Source: Rubrobacter aplysinae
GTDB lineage: Bacteria > Actinomycetota > Rubrobacteria > Rubrobacterales > Rubrobacteraceae
Reading direction: 5' to 3'
Assembly: GCF_001029505.1 (NCBI RefSeq)
Contig: NZ_LEKH01000003.1
Location: forward strand, 62,001 to 126,000
DNA: 64,000 bases
The position numbers were made by a program, and so were the translations under genes. The notes beneath the pieces were generated by a model, which did no database searches, was not told where the DNA came from, and saw nothing but the letters and a program-made list of their open reading frames with translations. Of this stretch, positions 1 to 9,336 are shown piece after piece (the stretch's first letter is position 1; each line of letters begins with the position of its first letter).

Positions 1-1278
1 CTGGACGCCGGCCGCTGGGTAGACGGGGAGATAGAGAGCCGGGTGCTGGCCGGTACGGACTCGGAGGGTTACGCCCGCACCGAGAGCTGGGCCCCGGGCG
101 AGGCGGAAGACCAGCCCCGGCACTCTGTGGCGGAGATCCGGGGAGAGCGCCCCTCCAAGCTGCGCCCGGAGTTTTCCAGCGCGCTCGGGGCCGCCGGGGA
201 GCGGGATCTTACCGTGGAGGAGATAGAGACGCTCTTTACCGCCCGCGGCTCGGAGCTGTACGAGCTATGTAGCGTCGCCGACGGGCTACGCCGGGAGGTA
301 AACGGCGACGAGGTCACCTACGTCGTCAACCGCAACATCAACTACACCAACCAGTGCTACTTCGGCTGCAGGTTCTGCGCCTTCTCGCGCGGCCCGAAGT
401 CGCTGAACCTGCGCGGTGAGCCGTACCTGCTGGACAACGAGGAGGTGGCCCGCCGCGCCCGCGAGGCCTGGGAGCGCGGCGCGACCGAGGTAACGATGGT
501 CGGCGGCATCCACGGCAAGTTTACCGGCCAGAGCTACCTGGACTACCTGCGCGCCGTCAAGGAGGAGGTGCCCGGGATGCACGTCCACGCCTTCACGCCG
601 CTCGAGGTGTGGCAGGGCGCGACGACGCTCGGGGTGTCGCTGGAGGATTATCTGGCGGAGCTTCGAGACGCCGGTCTGGCGACGCTGCCGGGGACGGCGG
701 CGGAGATCCTGGACGACCCGATACGCCGCATCATCTGCCCGGAGAAAATAAATACCGAGCAGTGGTCGCGGGTGATCCGGACCGCCCACACCGTAGGGAT
801 GAGGACGACCTCGACCATAATGTTCGGCCACGTGGACGGGCCGCTGAACTGGGCGCGGCACCTGGACGTTCTGCGCGACATTCAGAAGGACACCGGCGGC
901 ATCACCGAGTTCGTGCCGCTGCCGTTCGTGCACATGGGGGCACCGCTGTACCTGCAGGGACAGTCGCGCAAGGGTCCGACCTTCGCCGAGACGGTCAAGA
1001 TGCACGCGGTAAGCCGCGTCGCGCTGCACGGTTACATAGACAACATCCAGGCCTCGTGGGTCAAGATCGGGGTCGAGGGCTCCCAGATATGCCTGGAATC
1101 GGGCGCAAACGACCTCGGCGGCACCCTGATGAACGAGACCATCTCCCGCTCGGCAGGCGCGAGCCACGGCCAGGAGATGACCCCCGGGGAGCTTGAGGGC
1201 GTGATCCGCCACATCGGACGTACCCCGCGCCTGCGCAATACCCTCTACGGCGAGCCCGAGCACGCCCCCTCGCCGTAG
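1..1278 (+). CDS. fbiC: FbiC, F0 synthase (fused CofG/CofH), C-terminal part; 5' end outside window
   Basis: This radical SAM enzyme builds the deazaflavin chromophore F0 of coenzyme F420 from a pyrimidine precursor and tyrosine. The frame is open from base 1, so the gene starts upstream. The first ~40 residues (a W-V-D segment, then ARTESW) resemble the end of the CofG half of actinobacterial FbiC, which argues for a fused protein rather than free CofH. The CofH half follows, with its cluster motif CxxxCxxC (CYFGCRFC) near base 350, then GGIH, PGMHVHAFTPLEV, GTAAEILDD and SGANDLGGTLMNETISR. A GTG at base 43 could start a shorter protein but would leave the CofG-like tail unexplained. The stop is followed 32 bases later by the SDR gene. 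Confidence 0.9.
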   Translation: MDAGRWVDGEIESRVLAGTDSEGYARTESWAPGEAEDQPRHSVAEIRGERPSKLRPEFSSALGAAGERDLTVEEIETLFTARGSELYELCSVADGLRREVNGDEVTYVVNRNINYTNQCYFGCRFCAFSRGPKSLNLRGEPYLLDNEEVARRAREAWERGATEVTMVGGIHGKFTGQSYLDYLRAVKEEVPGMHVHAFTPLEVWQGATTLGVSLEDYLAELRDAGLATLPGTAAEILDDPIRRIICPEKINTEQWSRVIRTAHTVGMRTTSTIMFGHVDGPLNWARHLDVLRDIQKDTGGITEFVPLPFVHMGAPLYLQGQSRKGPTFAETVKMHAVSRVALHGYIDNIQASWVKIGVEGSQICLESGANDLGGTLMNETISRSAGASHGQEMTPGELEGVIRHIGRTPRLRNTLYGEPEHAPSP

Positions 1279-1310
1279 ACGACACCCCGACACTCTGGAG
1301 GAGAGCACCT

Positions 1311-2207
1311 TTGACGGACACGAGAGCAGTCCCGGAACGTCCAGAAGCGAGCAGCATGAGCGGCAAGACGGTCGTAATCACCGGCGCAAGCTCAGGCATA
1401 GGGGCGGTCGCGGCCCGGAGACTGGCCGAGATGGGCGCGGACGTCGTGCCCGTCGGACGCTCTCCAGAGCGCACGAGGCAGGTCGCCCGGGAGGTGGAGG
1501 CGGAGCCGATCATCGCGGACTTCGCCAGCTTCGGGCAGGTGCGGGCCCTGGCCGGCGAGCTGCTCGAACGCTGCCCGCGCATAGACGTGCTGGTGAACAA
1601 CGCGGGCGGACTCTTCACGCCGCGTATCGTTACGGAGGACGGCCACGAGAAGACGCTTCAGGTAAACCACCTCTCGACGTTTCTCCTCACAGCGCTGCTG
1701 CGCGGTCGGCTCGTACAGTCCGCAGAGTCCGGCCCGGTCCGGGTGGTCACGACCTCCAGCCTCGGCAATCGTTTCGGCAACGTCCGGCTGGACGATTTAG
1801 AGCGCGAGAAGCGCCGCTGGAACGGCTTCCTGGCGTACTGCGCCACCAAGCTGGAGAACATCCTGTTCACCCGCGAGCTATCCCGGCGTCTCGCGGGCAC
1901 CGGCGTGGAGTCGGTATGCTTCCATCCGGGCAACGTGGCGACCGGCTTCAGCTCCGGCTCGACGTTCCCCGGGGTTTTCTACGGCAACCCCGTGGTGCAG
2001 AGGGCGGTCCTGATCACACCCGAGCAGGGCGCCGCGCCCCTCGTCCGTCTCGCCTCCACGCCCGCCGGAGAGGTGGAGGACGGCGCATACTACGACCGCT
2101 TCGAGAAAGGGCGGGTAAACCGGCAGGCGGACGACGAGAAGCTGGCAGCGAGGCTGTGGGAGCGGTCCGAAGAGCTTACGGGGGCCGAGTCTGGAGGCTC
2201 CGTTTAG
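1311..2207 (+). CDS. Short-chain dehydrogenase/reductase (SDR)
   Basis: Soluble NAD(P)-dependent oxidoreductase of 298 residues with a Rossmann fold. Visible motifs are the cofactor loop TGASSGIG at about residue 25, NNAGG at about 95 and the active-site YCATK (YxxxK). The length and the layout after YxxxK resemble the retinol dehydrogenase / WW-domain oxidoreductase-like group; the substrate cannot be read from sequence. The TTG at 1311 has a strong ribosome binding site (CTGGAGGAG) 7-8 bases upstream. The ATG at 1356 would also keep the whole Rossmann core but has no better site. It follows fbiC by 32 bases and may be co-transcribed. Confidence 0.88.
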   Translation: MTDTRAVPERPEASSMSGKTVVITGASSGIGAVAARRLAEMGADVVPVGRSPERTRQVAREVEAEPIIADFASFGQVRALAGELLERCPRIDVLVNNAGGLFTPRIVTEDGHEKTLQVNHLSTFLLTALLRGRLVQSAESGPVRVVTTSSLGNRFGNVRLDDLEREKRRWNGFLAYCATKLENILFTRELSRRLAGTGVESVCFHPGNVATGFSSGSTFPGVFYGNPVVQRAVLITPEQGAAPLVRLASTPAGEVEDGAYYDRFEKGRVNRQADDEKLAARLWERSEELTGAESGGSV

Positions 2208-2250
2208 CCAGGCCGAAGAGTGGGGCACCATACGGCTCGTGCGTTGATTT

Positions 2251-2283
2251 GACTTCTTAACGACTCCTTAACGACTCTTTTTC
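2251..2283 (+). repeat. 11-bp degenerate tandem repeat
   Basis: Three head-to-tail units beginning GACT (gacttcttaac, gactccttaac, gactctttttc) lie in the gap just before the aldo/keto reductase ribosome binding site. They belong to the window-wide pattern of short junction repeats described in the findings. Confidence 0.55.
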
Positions 2284-2293
2284 TGGAGGGATC

Positions 2294-3319
2294 TTGCAGT
2301 ATCGCAGGCTGGGCAACACCGGGCTCAAGGTATCGGAGCTGTGCTTCGGGGCGATGACCTTCGGCTCCAAGTTCATGAACATCGGCGCCGTGGACCAGAA
2401 GGGGGCCGACGATCTCGTCTCCCGGGCGGTCGAGGCCGGGGTCAACTTCTTCGACACGGCGGACGTCTACTCCTACGGCGAGTCCGAGGAGATACTGGGC
2501 CAGGCGCTAAAGAACGCGGGCGTGGACCGCCAGGCGGCGATCATCGCCACCAAGGTGCAGGGATCGATGAGCGAGGCCGCCTCGAACAACGAGGGCGACG
2601 TGAACAACAAGGGCCTCTCCCGCCAGCACATCATGGCCTCCTGCGAGGCGAGCCTCGAAAGGCTCGGCACGGACTACATAGACCTGTACCAGGTACACGG
2701 CTGGGACCCGACCACCCCGATGGAGGAGACGCTGCGCACCCTGGACGACCTGGTGCGTATGGGCAAGGTCAACTACGTCGGCGTCTCCAACTGGACCGCG
2801 CGGCACGTGGCCAAGTCGCTGGAGATCTCCCGCGCCCACGACTGGGAGGCGTTCTCCTCTCTGCAGGCCCACTACTCGCTCGTCGGGCGCGACCTGGAGC
2901 ACGAGCTCCTGCCGCTCTCCCGCGAAGAGGGCCTGGGCGTCCTGCCGTGGTCCCCACTCTCGGGCGGCTTCCTCTCCGGCAAGTACACCCGCGAGAACCA
3001 GAGCCCGGAGGGCGCCCGGCGCTCGGGCTTCGACTTCCCGCCCGTGGACGAGCGCGGCTTCGACACCGTGGACGCCCTGCGCGAGGTGGCGGACGGCAAG
3101 AATGCCTCGGTCGCCCAGGTTGCGCTGGCGTGGCTGCTGCACCAGCCGGGGGTTACGTCCGTGATCCTGGGCGCGAACAAGATGAGCCAGCTAGAGGACA
3201 ACCTCGGGGCCGCGGAGATACGGCTCTCCGACGAAGAGCTACAGCGCCTCTCGGCGACCACCGAGCCGCCCCGGCTCTACCCGCAGTGGATGGTCGACTT
3301 CCAGGCCACGAGCTTCTAG
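2294..3319 (+). CDS. Aldo/keto reductase
   Basis: NAD(P)H-dependent carbonyl reductase with a TIM-barrel fold, 341 residues, predicted cytoplasmic. The catalytic tetrad is visible: Asp and Tyr in DTADVYSYGESEE, Lys in ATKVQG and His in QVHGWD. The C-terminal cofactor segment (VILGANKMSQLEDNLGA) and the start (YRRLGNTGLKVSELCFGAM) are typical of the YajO/Gcy-like branch. The TTG start at 2294 has TCTGGAGGG 3-4 bases upstream; no other in-frame start fits the family N-terminus. The substrate is unknown. Confidence 0.9.
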   Translation: MQYRRLGNTGLKVSELCFGAMTFGSKFMNIGAVDQKGADDLVSRAVEAGVNFFDTADVYSYGESEEILGQALKNAGVDRQAAIIATKVQGSMSEAASNNEGDVNNKGLSRQHIMASCEASLERLGTDYIDLYQVHGWDPTTPMEETLRTLDDLVRMGKVNYVGVSNWTARHVAKSLEISRAHDWEAFSSLQAHYSLVGRDLEHELLPLSREEGLGVLPWSPLSGGFLSGKYTRENQSPEGARRSGFDFPPVDERGFDTVDALREVADGKNASVAQVALAWLLHQPGVTSVILGANKMSQLEDNLGAAEIRLSDEELQRLSATTEPPRLYPQWMVDFQATSF

Positions 3320-3408
3320 TTTGTCTATGAGTCTAAACTAACTGCCTGGGTTGGGAGACAAATGCGACGCCCCAACCTATAGCTAGCCCCGACCACCTGT
3401 AAACATCA

Positions 3409-3446
3409 AGCAATCGGCGCTCGTAGTTGAGAAAGCGCCGATTGCT
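3409..3446. terminator. Perfect 13-bp inverted repeat between convergent genes
   Basis: AGCAATCGGCGCT at 3409-3421 is exactly complementary to AGCGCCGATTGCT at 3434-3446, with a 12-base loop. It lies between the 3' ends of the aldo/keto reductase (plus) and the HEPN-like gene (minus), so a shared terminator is the simplest reading. Neither side has a clear T-run, so an insertion-boundary or other structural role remains possible. Confidence 0.5.
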
Positions 3447-3467
3447 GGGTGAAATACGTCCTTTCAT

Positions 3468-4616
3468 CTAGTTAGCCTTGATAAAGTTCACAAAATCAGG
3501 ATCTTTGAAGAACTCAAATAATATGATTCTGATGTATTCATAGGATTCTGTGAGCAAATCAGAAAAGTACTCTTCTTTTCCCTCTTCCCGTGACAGCCTG
3601 CCTACATATTTTGCGACCTCATTGAAGTTACCATGAGCTATACTAGATCGTAGATTGTATATGGTTTTTATCCTGCTCTTGAGCTGTTCTAAATCTCGCG
3701 ACCTGTCGCTAAGATATACAAACGTTGCCACCTTTAGCCGAAACTGCTTACTAATTGAGTCCTCAACGTTAAAACGGTTGTTGTCTGGACTATGAGTAAG
3801 CAATAGCTCAAGGACACTTACCAGAACAACCAGTTCGAATTTTTCATCAGATAAGTCTTCGTTAACTGTTCGGAGAAGACCGGCCACGTACATCATCTTC
3901 TCCTCATATTTTTCTAGAGCTTCATCTATAAGCGCGGCATTGCGCTCCAACTCTACTTTCGCGCGGGGGAAGAAGCCATGCACAAGATCTTCATCCTTCA
4001 GACTTGAGTGTGCCATAGCTATATGAGCCAGATAGACTAACGTTAGGCCTACATGAGGGCTTGGCTGCTCAAGGTTACTAAACTGGCTAGGGTTAGAATC
4101 CAAGAGAAAGGAGTGTCCTAGGTGATATTCGCCTTCCCAAGTGAGAAGGGATAAAAGCTGGATGTAGTCAGCTAGGCGCCCGGAGTTTTTAAGTATTGGG
4201 TGTTCATCCTCATATAGCTCAATCCCTATTTCACCTGATTCTCTGCGCTCTCTAGCCCGCTCTCTGGCGGCTTCTATTTCACCCTCATCATCGTATCTGG
4301 CAACAATCCACATCTTCGCCGTAAATTCGTACAGATTTTCGCGTTCATACGTATTCCGCAGTTCTCTTACATAGGAGTCATTTTCGGAGAGGTTGCTACA
4401 AAACTTCAGCATTATGCTTTCTAAAGTAACTATATCTTCTTCACTGTAAGGAGGAGGGCTCATTGATGCAGGTAAATCCAGCGACCGCTCCAAATAGCTT
4501 GTAACTGCCCTTATCTCTTCTTCAGAGCGAGGGTTATCGAGGTAGGCGTTTAACTTACTGGACAACAGGAACTTCTCACGCAGCGGGTATACGTAGCTAG
4601 TCATTAGAAAGTTCAT
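3468..4616 (-). CDS. HEPN-like domain protein, AT-rich, probably acquired
   Basis: Hypothetical protein of 382 residues. The C-terminal ~125 residues have the look of an Apea-like HEPN domain: a run of hydrophobic helices, then YNLRSSIAHGN with R323 and H328 forming the R-x4-H motif of HEPN ribonucleases. Residues 111-130 are a charged Arg/Glu helix. The N-terminal two thirds are helical and not recognised. Two sampled 60-base lines in the gene are 42 and 45% G+C, against 75% in a sampled line of the neighbouring reductase, which points to horizontal transfer. ATG at 4616 has GGAG 9 bases upstream. No partner antitoxin, methylase or helicase gene is adjacent. A role in phage defence is an inference. 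Confidence 0.7.
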   Translation of the reverse strand: MNFLMTSYVYPLREKFLLSSKLNAYLDNPRSEEEIRAVTSYLERSLDLPASMSPPPYSEEDIVTLESIMLKFCSNLSENDSYVRELRNTYERENLYEFTAKMWIVARYDDEGEIEAARERARERRESGEIGIELYEDEHPILKNSGRLADYIQLLSLLTWEGEYHLGHSFLLDSNPSQFSNLEQPSPHVGLTLVYLAHIAMAHSSLKDEDLVHGFFPRAKVELERNAALIDEALEKYEEKMMYVAGLLRTVNEDLSDEKFELVVLVSVLELLLTHSPDNNRFNVEDSISKQFRLKVATFVYLSDRSRDLEQLKSRIKTIYNLRSSIAHGNFNEVAKYVGRLSREEGKEEYFSDLLTESYEYIRIILFEFFKDPDFVNFIKAN

Positions 4617-4702
4617 TAGCTTTATCTCCGATAGTAACTCACAAGCTGACTGTGTCTTTGTAACGTAGTCTAGTATCGGTTCGTTCTGGAGCCTTTGAAG
4701 AG

Positions 4703-5674
4703 TCAGGAATTGACGGCGTTAGGCGGTGTCTCGCCTCTCAGCGCGGCGACGACGTTCTCGGCGGCCACCGAGGCCATCTTATCGCGGGTCTCTATGGAGG
4801 CGCTGCCGATGTGCGGCGCCAGGACGACGTTATCCAGCTCCATGAGCTTCGGGTGGACCTTCGGCTCCTCCTCGTACACGTCGAGCCCGGCGGCAAAGAT
4901 GGTTCCTTCCGCCAGCGCGTCGGCCAGCGCGGCCTCGTCCACTACGGGGCCGCGCGAGGTGTTTACGAGCACGGCACTCTCCCCCATCAGGGATAGTTCG
5001 CGGGCCCCGATCAGGTGTCGAGTGCCCTCGTTTAGCGGCGTGTGAATCGAGACGAAATCACTGTCTCGCAGCAGGTCTTCCAGCTCGCTGCGCTCGGCCT
5101 GTAGCTCGGCTTCGGCTCCGGGTTTCTCGGAGCGGGCGTGATACAGGATCTTCATTCCGAATCCCCGGGCGCGGCGGGCCACCGCCTCGCCTATGCGGCC
5201 CAGGCCCACGATGCCGAGGGTCTTGCCCCACACGTCGGGGCCGACGAGCTGCTTTGGTCCCCAGGCGTGCCACTCTCCGGCGCGCAATAGTCGTTCTCCC
5301 TCACCGAGACGCCGGGCGGCGGCCAGAAGAAGCATGAACGCGGTGTCGGCCGTGGTCTCGTCCAGGACGCCGGGGGTGTTGGTGACGGTTATGCCACGCT
5401 GGGTGGCGGCCTCGACGTCTATGTTGTCGTAGCCGACGGCCATGTTGGAGACTATGCGCAGCCTGCGGCCGGCCGCGCCGAGCACCCCGGCGTCTATCTT
5501 CTCCGTAACGGTGGTGAGGAGCGCGGCGGCGCCGGGCAGCGCGGAGAACAGGTCGCCGTGGGAGGGCGGGGGCTGCGAGGCGTCGGAGAGGGTTATTACC
5601 TCGTGGCCCGCCTCGCGGAGGATTCGGAGGCCGGCGTCCGGGATCTCGCGCGCCACGATCACCTTCTCGGACAT
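4703..5674 (-). CDS. D-isomer-specific 2-hydroxyacid dehydrogenase (glyoxylate/hydroxypyruvate reductase-like)
   Basis: NAD(P)-dependent reductase of 2-oxoacids, 323 residues, cytoplasmic. It shows the nucleotide-binding GLGRIG at about residue 155, the catalytic Arg in VNTSRGPVVD, a Glu in the following stretch, and the catalytic His in LAPHIGSAS. The overall pattern (start VIVAREIPDAGLRIL, middle NMAVGYDNIDVEAATQRGI) best fits glyoxylate reductase, but substrate choice in this family cannot be called with certainty. ATG at 5674 is preceded by AGAGGAGG. It lies 33 bases downstream of aconitase on the same strand, so the two are likely co-transcribed. Confidence 0.88.
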   Translation of the reverse strand: MSEKVIVAREIPDAGLRILREAGHEVITLSDASQPPPSHGDLFSALPGAAALLTTVTEKIDAGVLGAAGRRLRIVSNMAVGYDNIDVEAATQRGITVTNTPGVLDETTADTAFMLLLAAARRLGEGERLLRAGEWHAWGPKQLVGPDVWGKTLGIVGLGRIGEAVARRARGFGMKILYHARSEKPGAEAELQAERSELEDLLRDSDFVSIHTPLNEGTRHLIGARELSLMGESAVLVNTSRGPVVDEAALADALAEGTIFAAGLDVYEEEPKVHPKLMELDNVVLAPHIGSASIETRDKMASVAAENVVAALRGETPPNAVNS

Positions 5675-5707
5675 CCGGCCTCCTCTCCTCTGATTATCCC
5701 CTCTACG

Positions 5708-8557
5708 CTACGCGGTCTCCCGGGAGAGCTCGCGCAGGACGGTCTGGAGTATTCCGCCGTTTTTCAGGTACTCGACCTCGACCGGAGAGTCGGCGCGCAC
5801 CTTGGCCTCGAAGGTCTTCTCCGTGCCGTCGGTTGCGGTGGCCGTTACGGTTGCCGTGGAGCCCGGCGAGAGCCCGGCGAGCCCCTCGATGTCGAAGGTC
5901 TCGGTGCCGTCGAGGCCCAGGGAGTCGGCGCTCTCACCCTCGGCGAACTGCAAGGGTATGACGCCCATGCCGATCAGGTTCGAGCGGTGTATCCGCTCGT
6001 AGCTCTCGGCGATGACCGCCCTGACGCCGAGCAGGAACGTGCCCTTCGCCGCCCAGTCGCGGCTCGAGCCGGTCCCGTACTCCTTGCCGGCGAGCACGAC
6101 GAGCGGCGTGTCTTCCTCCTGGTAGCGCATGGCGGCGTCGTAGATCCACATGTCCTCGTCGGTCGGGTGGTGGACCGTCACCCCGCCCTCGGTTCCGGGC
6201 CTAAGCTCGTTCCTCAGGCGGATGTTGGCGAACGTGCCGCGCACCATCACTTCGTGATTGCCGCGCCGGGATCCGTAGGAGTTGAAGTTGCGGGAGTCCA
6301 CGCCCTTGTCAAGCAGGTACTGACCCGCCGGGCTCTTGGACGGGATCGCGCCCGCCGGAGAGATGTGGTCCGTGGTCACGGAGTCGGCGACCTTTACCAA
6401 AACGCGTGCGCCCTCGACGTCGGTGATGGGCTGCGGCTCGGGCGACATGCCCTTGAAGAACGCGGGCTCCTGGATGTAGGTTGAGTCCGGGTCCCAGTCG
6501 TAGAGCTTGCCCTCGGGGACCTCGACCTCGTTCCACTGCTCGTTTCCGGTGTAGACGTTTGCGTACTGCTCGTTATACAGGCTCGGGTCGAGGGCGCTGT
6601 CTATCTCGTGCCGGATCTCCTCCTGCGACGGCCAGATGTCCTGCAGGTACACCGGCTCGCCGTCCGAGCCGTACCCGAGCGGCTCGTGCACGAGGTCTAT
6701 GTCCACCGTGCCCGCCAAAGCGTAGGCCACCACGAGCGGCGGGCTCGCCAGATAGTTGGCCTTCACGTCCGGGTTGATCCGGCCCTCGAAGTTGCGGTTG
6801 CCGCTGAGCACGGAGGCGACTACCAGGTCATTGTCGTTTACCGCTTCCGACACCTCCTCGGACAGAGGGCCCGAGTTGCCGATACAGGTGGTGCAGCCGT
6901 AGCCGACCACGTCGAACTTGAGTGCCTCCAGATAGCGCATTACGTCCGCGTTCTGCAGATACTCGGTCACGACCTTGGACCCCGGCGCGAGGCTGGTCTT
7001 TACGTGCGGCTCGACGGTGAGACCCTTCTCGACCGCGTTGCGGGCCAGCAGCCCGGCCCCCATCATCACCGACGGGTTCGAGGTATTGGTGCAGCTCGTG
7101 ATAGCGGCTATAACGGCGGAGCCGTGCTTTATGTACGCCTCCTCGCCATCCAGGGTAACGGTCACCGTATCCTCGGGGACCGGCTCGTCCTCCTCGCCGG
7201 GCTCGGGGCGCTGCGGCTCCTCGGGCTCTTCCTCGCCCGCCCCCGCGAGCGTCCCGGCCGGGGCGTCGCTCGCCGGGAAGGACTCGGTGTCCTCCCGGTC
7301 CAGGGTGTCGCCGTGGCCGTTGGATCCGTTGGTCCCGTTAGAGCCGTTGGCGTCCTTGCCCGTGATCTCGGCCAGCGCGTGCCGGAAAGACCGCCGCATC
7401 TCGCCGAGCGCGACCCTGTCCTGCGGCCGGCGCGGTCCGGACAGGCTCGGCTCGACGGTGTCCATGTCCAACTCAAGCGTCTCCGAGAAGCGCGGCTCTG
7501 GCGTGTCGTCGGTGCGGAACAGGCCCTGCTCCTTGTAGTAGCCCTCGACGAGCTGCACCAGATCCTCGTCCCGGCCCGTGCCCCTCAGGTAGTTCAGGGT
7601 CTCGGCGTCGGTCGGGAAGAAGGTGGTCGTCGCGCCGAACTCCGGCGACATGTTCGCGATGGTCGCCCGGTCGGGCAGCGAGAGCCTGGAGAGGCCGTCG
7701 CCGTAGAACTCCACGAACTTGCCGACGACCCCGTGGGAGCGCAGCATCTGGGTGACGGTAAGTACGAGGTCGGTGGCGGTCACGCCCTCGGCGAGCGCGC
7801 CGGTCAGCTTGAAGCCGATCACCTCGGGCACGAGCATGTAGTACGGCTGGCCGAGCATCACGGCCTCGGCCTCGATGCCGCCCACCCCCCAGCCGAGCAC
7901 TCCGAGGCCGTTGATCATGGTCGTGTGGCTGTCCGTGCCCACGAGCGTGTCCGGCATCACGACGCCGTCCTTGACGAGCACGCCCTTCGCCAGGTACTCC
8001 AGGTTGACCTGGTGGATGATCCCCGTCGCGGGCGGCACCACGGTGAAGTCGTCGAAGGCCTGCTGCCCCCAGCGCAGGAACTCGTACCGTTCGCGGTTGC
8101 GCTCGAACTCGCGCTCGGCGTTGAACTGCAGGGCCGCCGCCGTGCCGAAGGCGTCCACCTGCACGGAGTGGTCTATGACGAGGTCGGACGGTACTAGCGG
8201 GTTGATCTTGTCCGCATCGCCGCCGATGTCGTTCATCGCGGTTCGCATCGCCGCCAGGTCCACGACCGCCGGGACGCCGGTGAAGTCCTGCAACACCACG
8301 CGGGCGGGCAGATAAGCAAGCTCTCCCCCGACGGACTCGGGCCAGGAGGCCAGCGCCTCGACCTCGTTCTCGCCGACGAACTTGCCGCCCGCGTTTCGCA
8401 GGAGGCTCTCCAGGAGCACCCGGACGCTGAACGGCAGCGAGAAGATGTCCCCGCCCACCTTCTCATCCAGCGTCTTCAGACTGTAGAAGTCAACCGCGGA
8501 GCCTCCGGTGTCTACCGGAAGCTGGCCGCGCGCGCCGAAAAGGTCATCGTTTTGCAT
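5708..8557 (-). CDS. acnA: Aconitate hydratase A
   Basis: TCA-cycle enzyme that interconverts citrate and isocitrate through a [4Fe-4S] cluster; 949 residues. The cluster cysteines are visible in SCTNTSNP and in [10 protein letters not shown]. The swivel domain is present ([28 protein letters not shown]). Between the first two domains lies a low-complexity acidic linker of about 75 residues, starting with an [11 protein letters not shown] run encoded by a 9-bp tandem repeat and continuing Glu/Pro-rich; it accounts for the length above the usual ~890-930. ATG at 8557 has GAGG about 9 bases upstream. A possible -10 (TATACT) lies on the minus strand at 8639-8644. Confidence 0.95.
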   Translation of the reverse strand: MQNDDLFGARGQLPVDTGGSAVDFYSLKTLDEKVGGDIFSLPFSVRVLLESLLRNAGGKFVGENEVEALASWPESVGGELAYLPARVVLQDFTGVPAVVDLAAMRTAMNDIGGDADKINPLVPSDLVIDHSVQVDAFGTAAALQFNAEREFERNRERYEFLRWGQQAFDDFTVVPPATGIIHQVNLEYLAKGVLVKDGVVMPDTLVGTDSHTTMINGLGVLGWGVGGIEAEAVMLGQPYYMLVPEVIGFKLTGALAEGVTATDLVLTVTQMLRSHGVVGKFVEFYGDGLSRLSLPDRATIANMSPEFGATTTFFPTDAETLNYLRGTGRDEDLVQLVEGYYKEQGLFRTDDTPEPRFSETLELDMDTVEPSLSGPRRPQDRVALGEMRRSFRHALAEITGKDANGSNGTNGSNGHGDTLDREDTESFPASDAPAGTLAGAGEEEPEEPQRPEPGEEDEPVPEDTVTVTLDGEEAYIKHGSAVIAAITSCTNTSNPSVMMGAGLLARNAVEKGLTVEPHVKTSLAPGSKVVTEYLQNADVMRYLEALKFDVVGYGCTTCIGNSGPLSEEVSEAVNDNDLVVASVLSGNRNFEGRINPDVKANYLASPPLVVAYALAGTVDIDLVHEPLGYGSDGEPVYLQDIWPSQEEIRHEIDSALDPSLYNEQYANVYTGNEQWNEVEVPEGKLYDWDPDSTYIQEPAFFKGMSPEPQPITDVEGARVLVKVADSVTTDHISPAGAIPSKSPAGQYLLDKGVDSRNFNSYGSRRGNHEVMVRGTFANIRLRNELRPGTEGGVTVHHPTDEDMWIYDAAMRYQEEDTPLVVLAGKEYGTGSSRDWAAKGTFLLGVRAVIAESYERIHRSNLIGMGVIPLQFAEGESADSLGLDGTETFDIEGLAGLSPGSTATVTATATDGTEKTFEAKVRADSPVEVEYLKNGGILQTVLRELSRETA
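7318..7353. repeat. 9-bp tandem repeat inside acnA
   Basis: Four units with consensus CCGTTGGNN (ccgttggat, ccgttggtc, ccgttagag, ccgttggcg) encode the Asn-Gly-Ser/Thr run at the start of the aconitase linker. The repeat keeps the reading frame because its period is a multiple of three. Confidence 0.8.
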
Positions 8558-8683
8558 ATTAGCGACCTCGCTTGGTCTCGTAAGTTTCGTTAATCTCCGG
8601 AACGGCTCTCGTTGCCACCGGGTTATTACCTAATACCTAGTATAGAGGATACCGCAACGTTTGCCGCGAGCCAGCCCGTCCGT

Positions 8684-9211
8684 CTATCCCCCGGAGTAGC
8701 CCACCAGCTCGAGCGTGAGGTGGTCGGTCTCGGAGAACCCCAGCGCCTGGTAGAAGGCTCTGGCGGCGGAGTTGTCGCGGGTTGCGACGAGCTCTATGAG
8801 GCTCGCGCCGTACCCGCGGGCGACGTCCCGGACGCCGCGCATCAAGAGCCTTCCGATGCCCCGGCCCCGGGCCTCTTCATCCACCACCAGGGTCGGCACC
8901 TCCACGACGGTGTCGCCGTGGGCGAGGTCTGGTTTGATCCACAGCGTCGCCACTCCCCTGACCCGGCCCCTCTCCTCGGCCACGAGCACCCCGGCGCGGG
9001 GCTCCTCGAGCAGCTCCAGGAGCCGCCCGCGCACCGCTTCTTGGCGCGGCTCGGAGTCGCCGAGGGCGGCGGCGAGCTGACGGGAGAGCCTATACACCGC
9101 CTCCTCGTCCCCGGCGTCCGCGTCACGCAGGAGGAAGCCGCCCGCGTCGCTTGCGGGTTTGTTTACGTGGTTTACGTGATTTACGTGGTTGTCCTGGTTC
9201 GACGCATCCAT
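8684..9211 (-). CDS. GNAT-family N-acetyltransferase
   Basis: Acetyl-CoA-dependent N-acetyltransferase, 175 residues. The acetyl-CoA loop is visible as VVDEEARGRGIGRLLMRGV, followed by NSAARAFYQALGF. The acceptor substrate is unknown. The first ~17 residues (an N-H-V repeat) come from a 9-bp DNA repeat and are not part of the fold, which begins around FLLRDADAGDEEAV. ATG at 9211 is the only good in-frame start before the domain. Confidence 0.85.
   Translation of the reverse strand: MDASNQDNHVNHVNHVNKPASDAGGFLLRDADAGDEEAVYRLSRQLAAALGDSEPRQEAVRGRLLELLEEPRAGVLVAEERGRVRGVATLWIKPDLAHGDTVVEVPTLVVDEEARGRGIGRLLMRGVRDVARGYGASLIELVATRDNSAARAFYQALGFSETDHLTLELVGYSGG
9161..9196. repeat. 9-bp tandem repeat at the start of the GNAT gene
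   Basis: Units gtttacgtg, gtttacgtg, atttacgtg and a decayed fourth copy lie just inside the coding start on the minus strand. They encode the (NHV)n run that precedes the acetyltransferase domain. Confidence 0.75.
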
Positions 9212-9336
9212 GAGGGAACCTGTAATCTACCCTAAAATCGCGCGCCGACAACAGACGCTCGGCAAGAGGAGTAGATAGAAGAAAAGCCGGCGAGAGGGAC
9301 GCAGGCTCCGGCGGGACTACACGAGAGGGGTGGCGG

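Noticed and set aside
6608-8197. A 529-codon open frame antisense to aconitase
   Set aside because: Long antisense frames are expected in high-G+C coding DNA; the translation has no recognisable motif.
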